A DNA stretch of 14,304 nucleotides, taken from contig DAOVSZ010000033.1 in the NCBI GenBank assembly GCA_030627725.1, positions 1-14,304 of the forward strand. Direction: 5' to 3'. The DNA comes from Desulfobulbaceae bacterium. GTDB lineage: Bacteria > Desulfobacterota > Desulfobulbia > Desulfobulbales > DAOVSZ01. The notes beneath the pieces are model-generated. The model had not been told where the DNA came from and searched no databases. It was given only the letters and a program-made list of their open reading frames with translations. Every line of letters starts with the position of its first letter. The stretch's first letter is position 1. Of the stretch, positions 14,297 to 14,304 are shown piece after piece. Both the position numbers and the translations under genes were made by a program.

Positions 14297-14304
14297 GACT
14301 TTAC

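Overview
All genes that can be supported in this window lie on the minus strand, so transcription runs from high to low coordinates. The window is an amino-acid biosynthesis supercluster. In transcription order it holds argB, argD, argF, argG, argH, a lipoprotein gene, lysA, dapF, dapA, dapB, dapL, folK, a small membrane-anchored cysteine protein and a TalC-type transaldolase cut by the left edge. The use of LL-diaminopimelate aminotransferase (DapL), the joined arginine and lysine genes, the FnIII lipoprotein between argH and lysA, and the style of the intergenic repeats suggest a Desulfobacterota (former Deltaproteobacteria) organism, perhaps Desulfobulbales-like. That placement is inference from gene content, not from a search.

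Arginine block (about 8079-14304): a candidate promoter near 14267-14296 and a structured leader precede argB. argB and argD overlap by 4 nt. argF, argG and argH follow with gaps of 143, 62 and 213 nt. Together they cover N-acetylglutamate phosphorylation, N-acetylornithine transamination and the three steps from ornithine to arginine. argA/argJ and argC are not in the window.

Lysine block (1407-6871): lysA, dapF, dapA, dapB and dapL form a complete route from aspartate semialdehyde plus pyruvate to lysine by the one-step DapL variant. This fits the absence of dapD, dapC and dapE here. A three-FnIII-domain lipoprotein is joined to argH by a 4-nt overlap and sits between the two blocks. Downstream, dapL, folK, the small protein and the transaldolase are packed with gaps of 2 nt or 4-nt overlaps.

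The least ordinary content is between the genes. An imperfect-palindrome repeat family of about 103-128 nt (longer with a shared flank) occurs three times: before dapL, before lysA, and in inverted orientation between argG and argH. In the last case the repeat arm supplies the argG stop codon. Shorter pieces with the same terminal motif (TAACTNNTCAG-like) sit in the leader of argB and between dapF and dapA. Other local structures are a 17-nt tandem duplication at the lysA/dapF junction that creates a six-codon relay ORF, a G-quadruplex-type run between argF and argG, a hairpin over the argD stop codon, and a CTCTGTG-type inverted repeat before argH. No RNA genes, CRISPR arrays, transposase genes or clear intrinsic terminators were seen. 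I see no new enzymatic system in the coding part; the novelty, if any, lies in the repeat family and the embedded lipoprotein.
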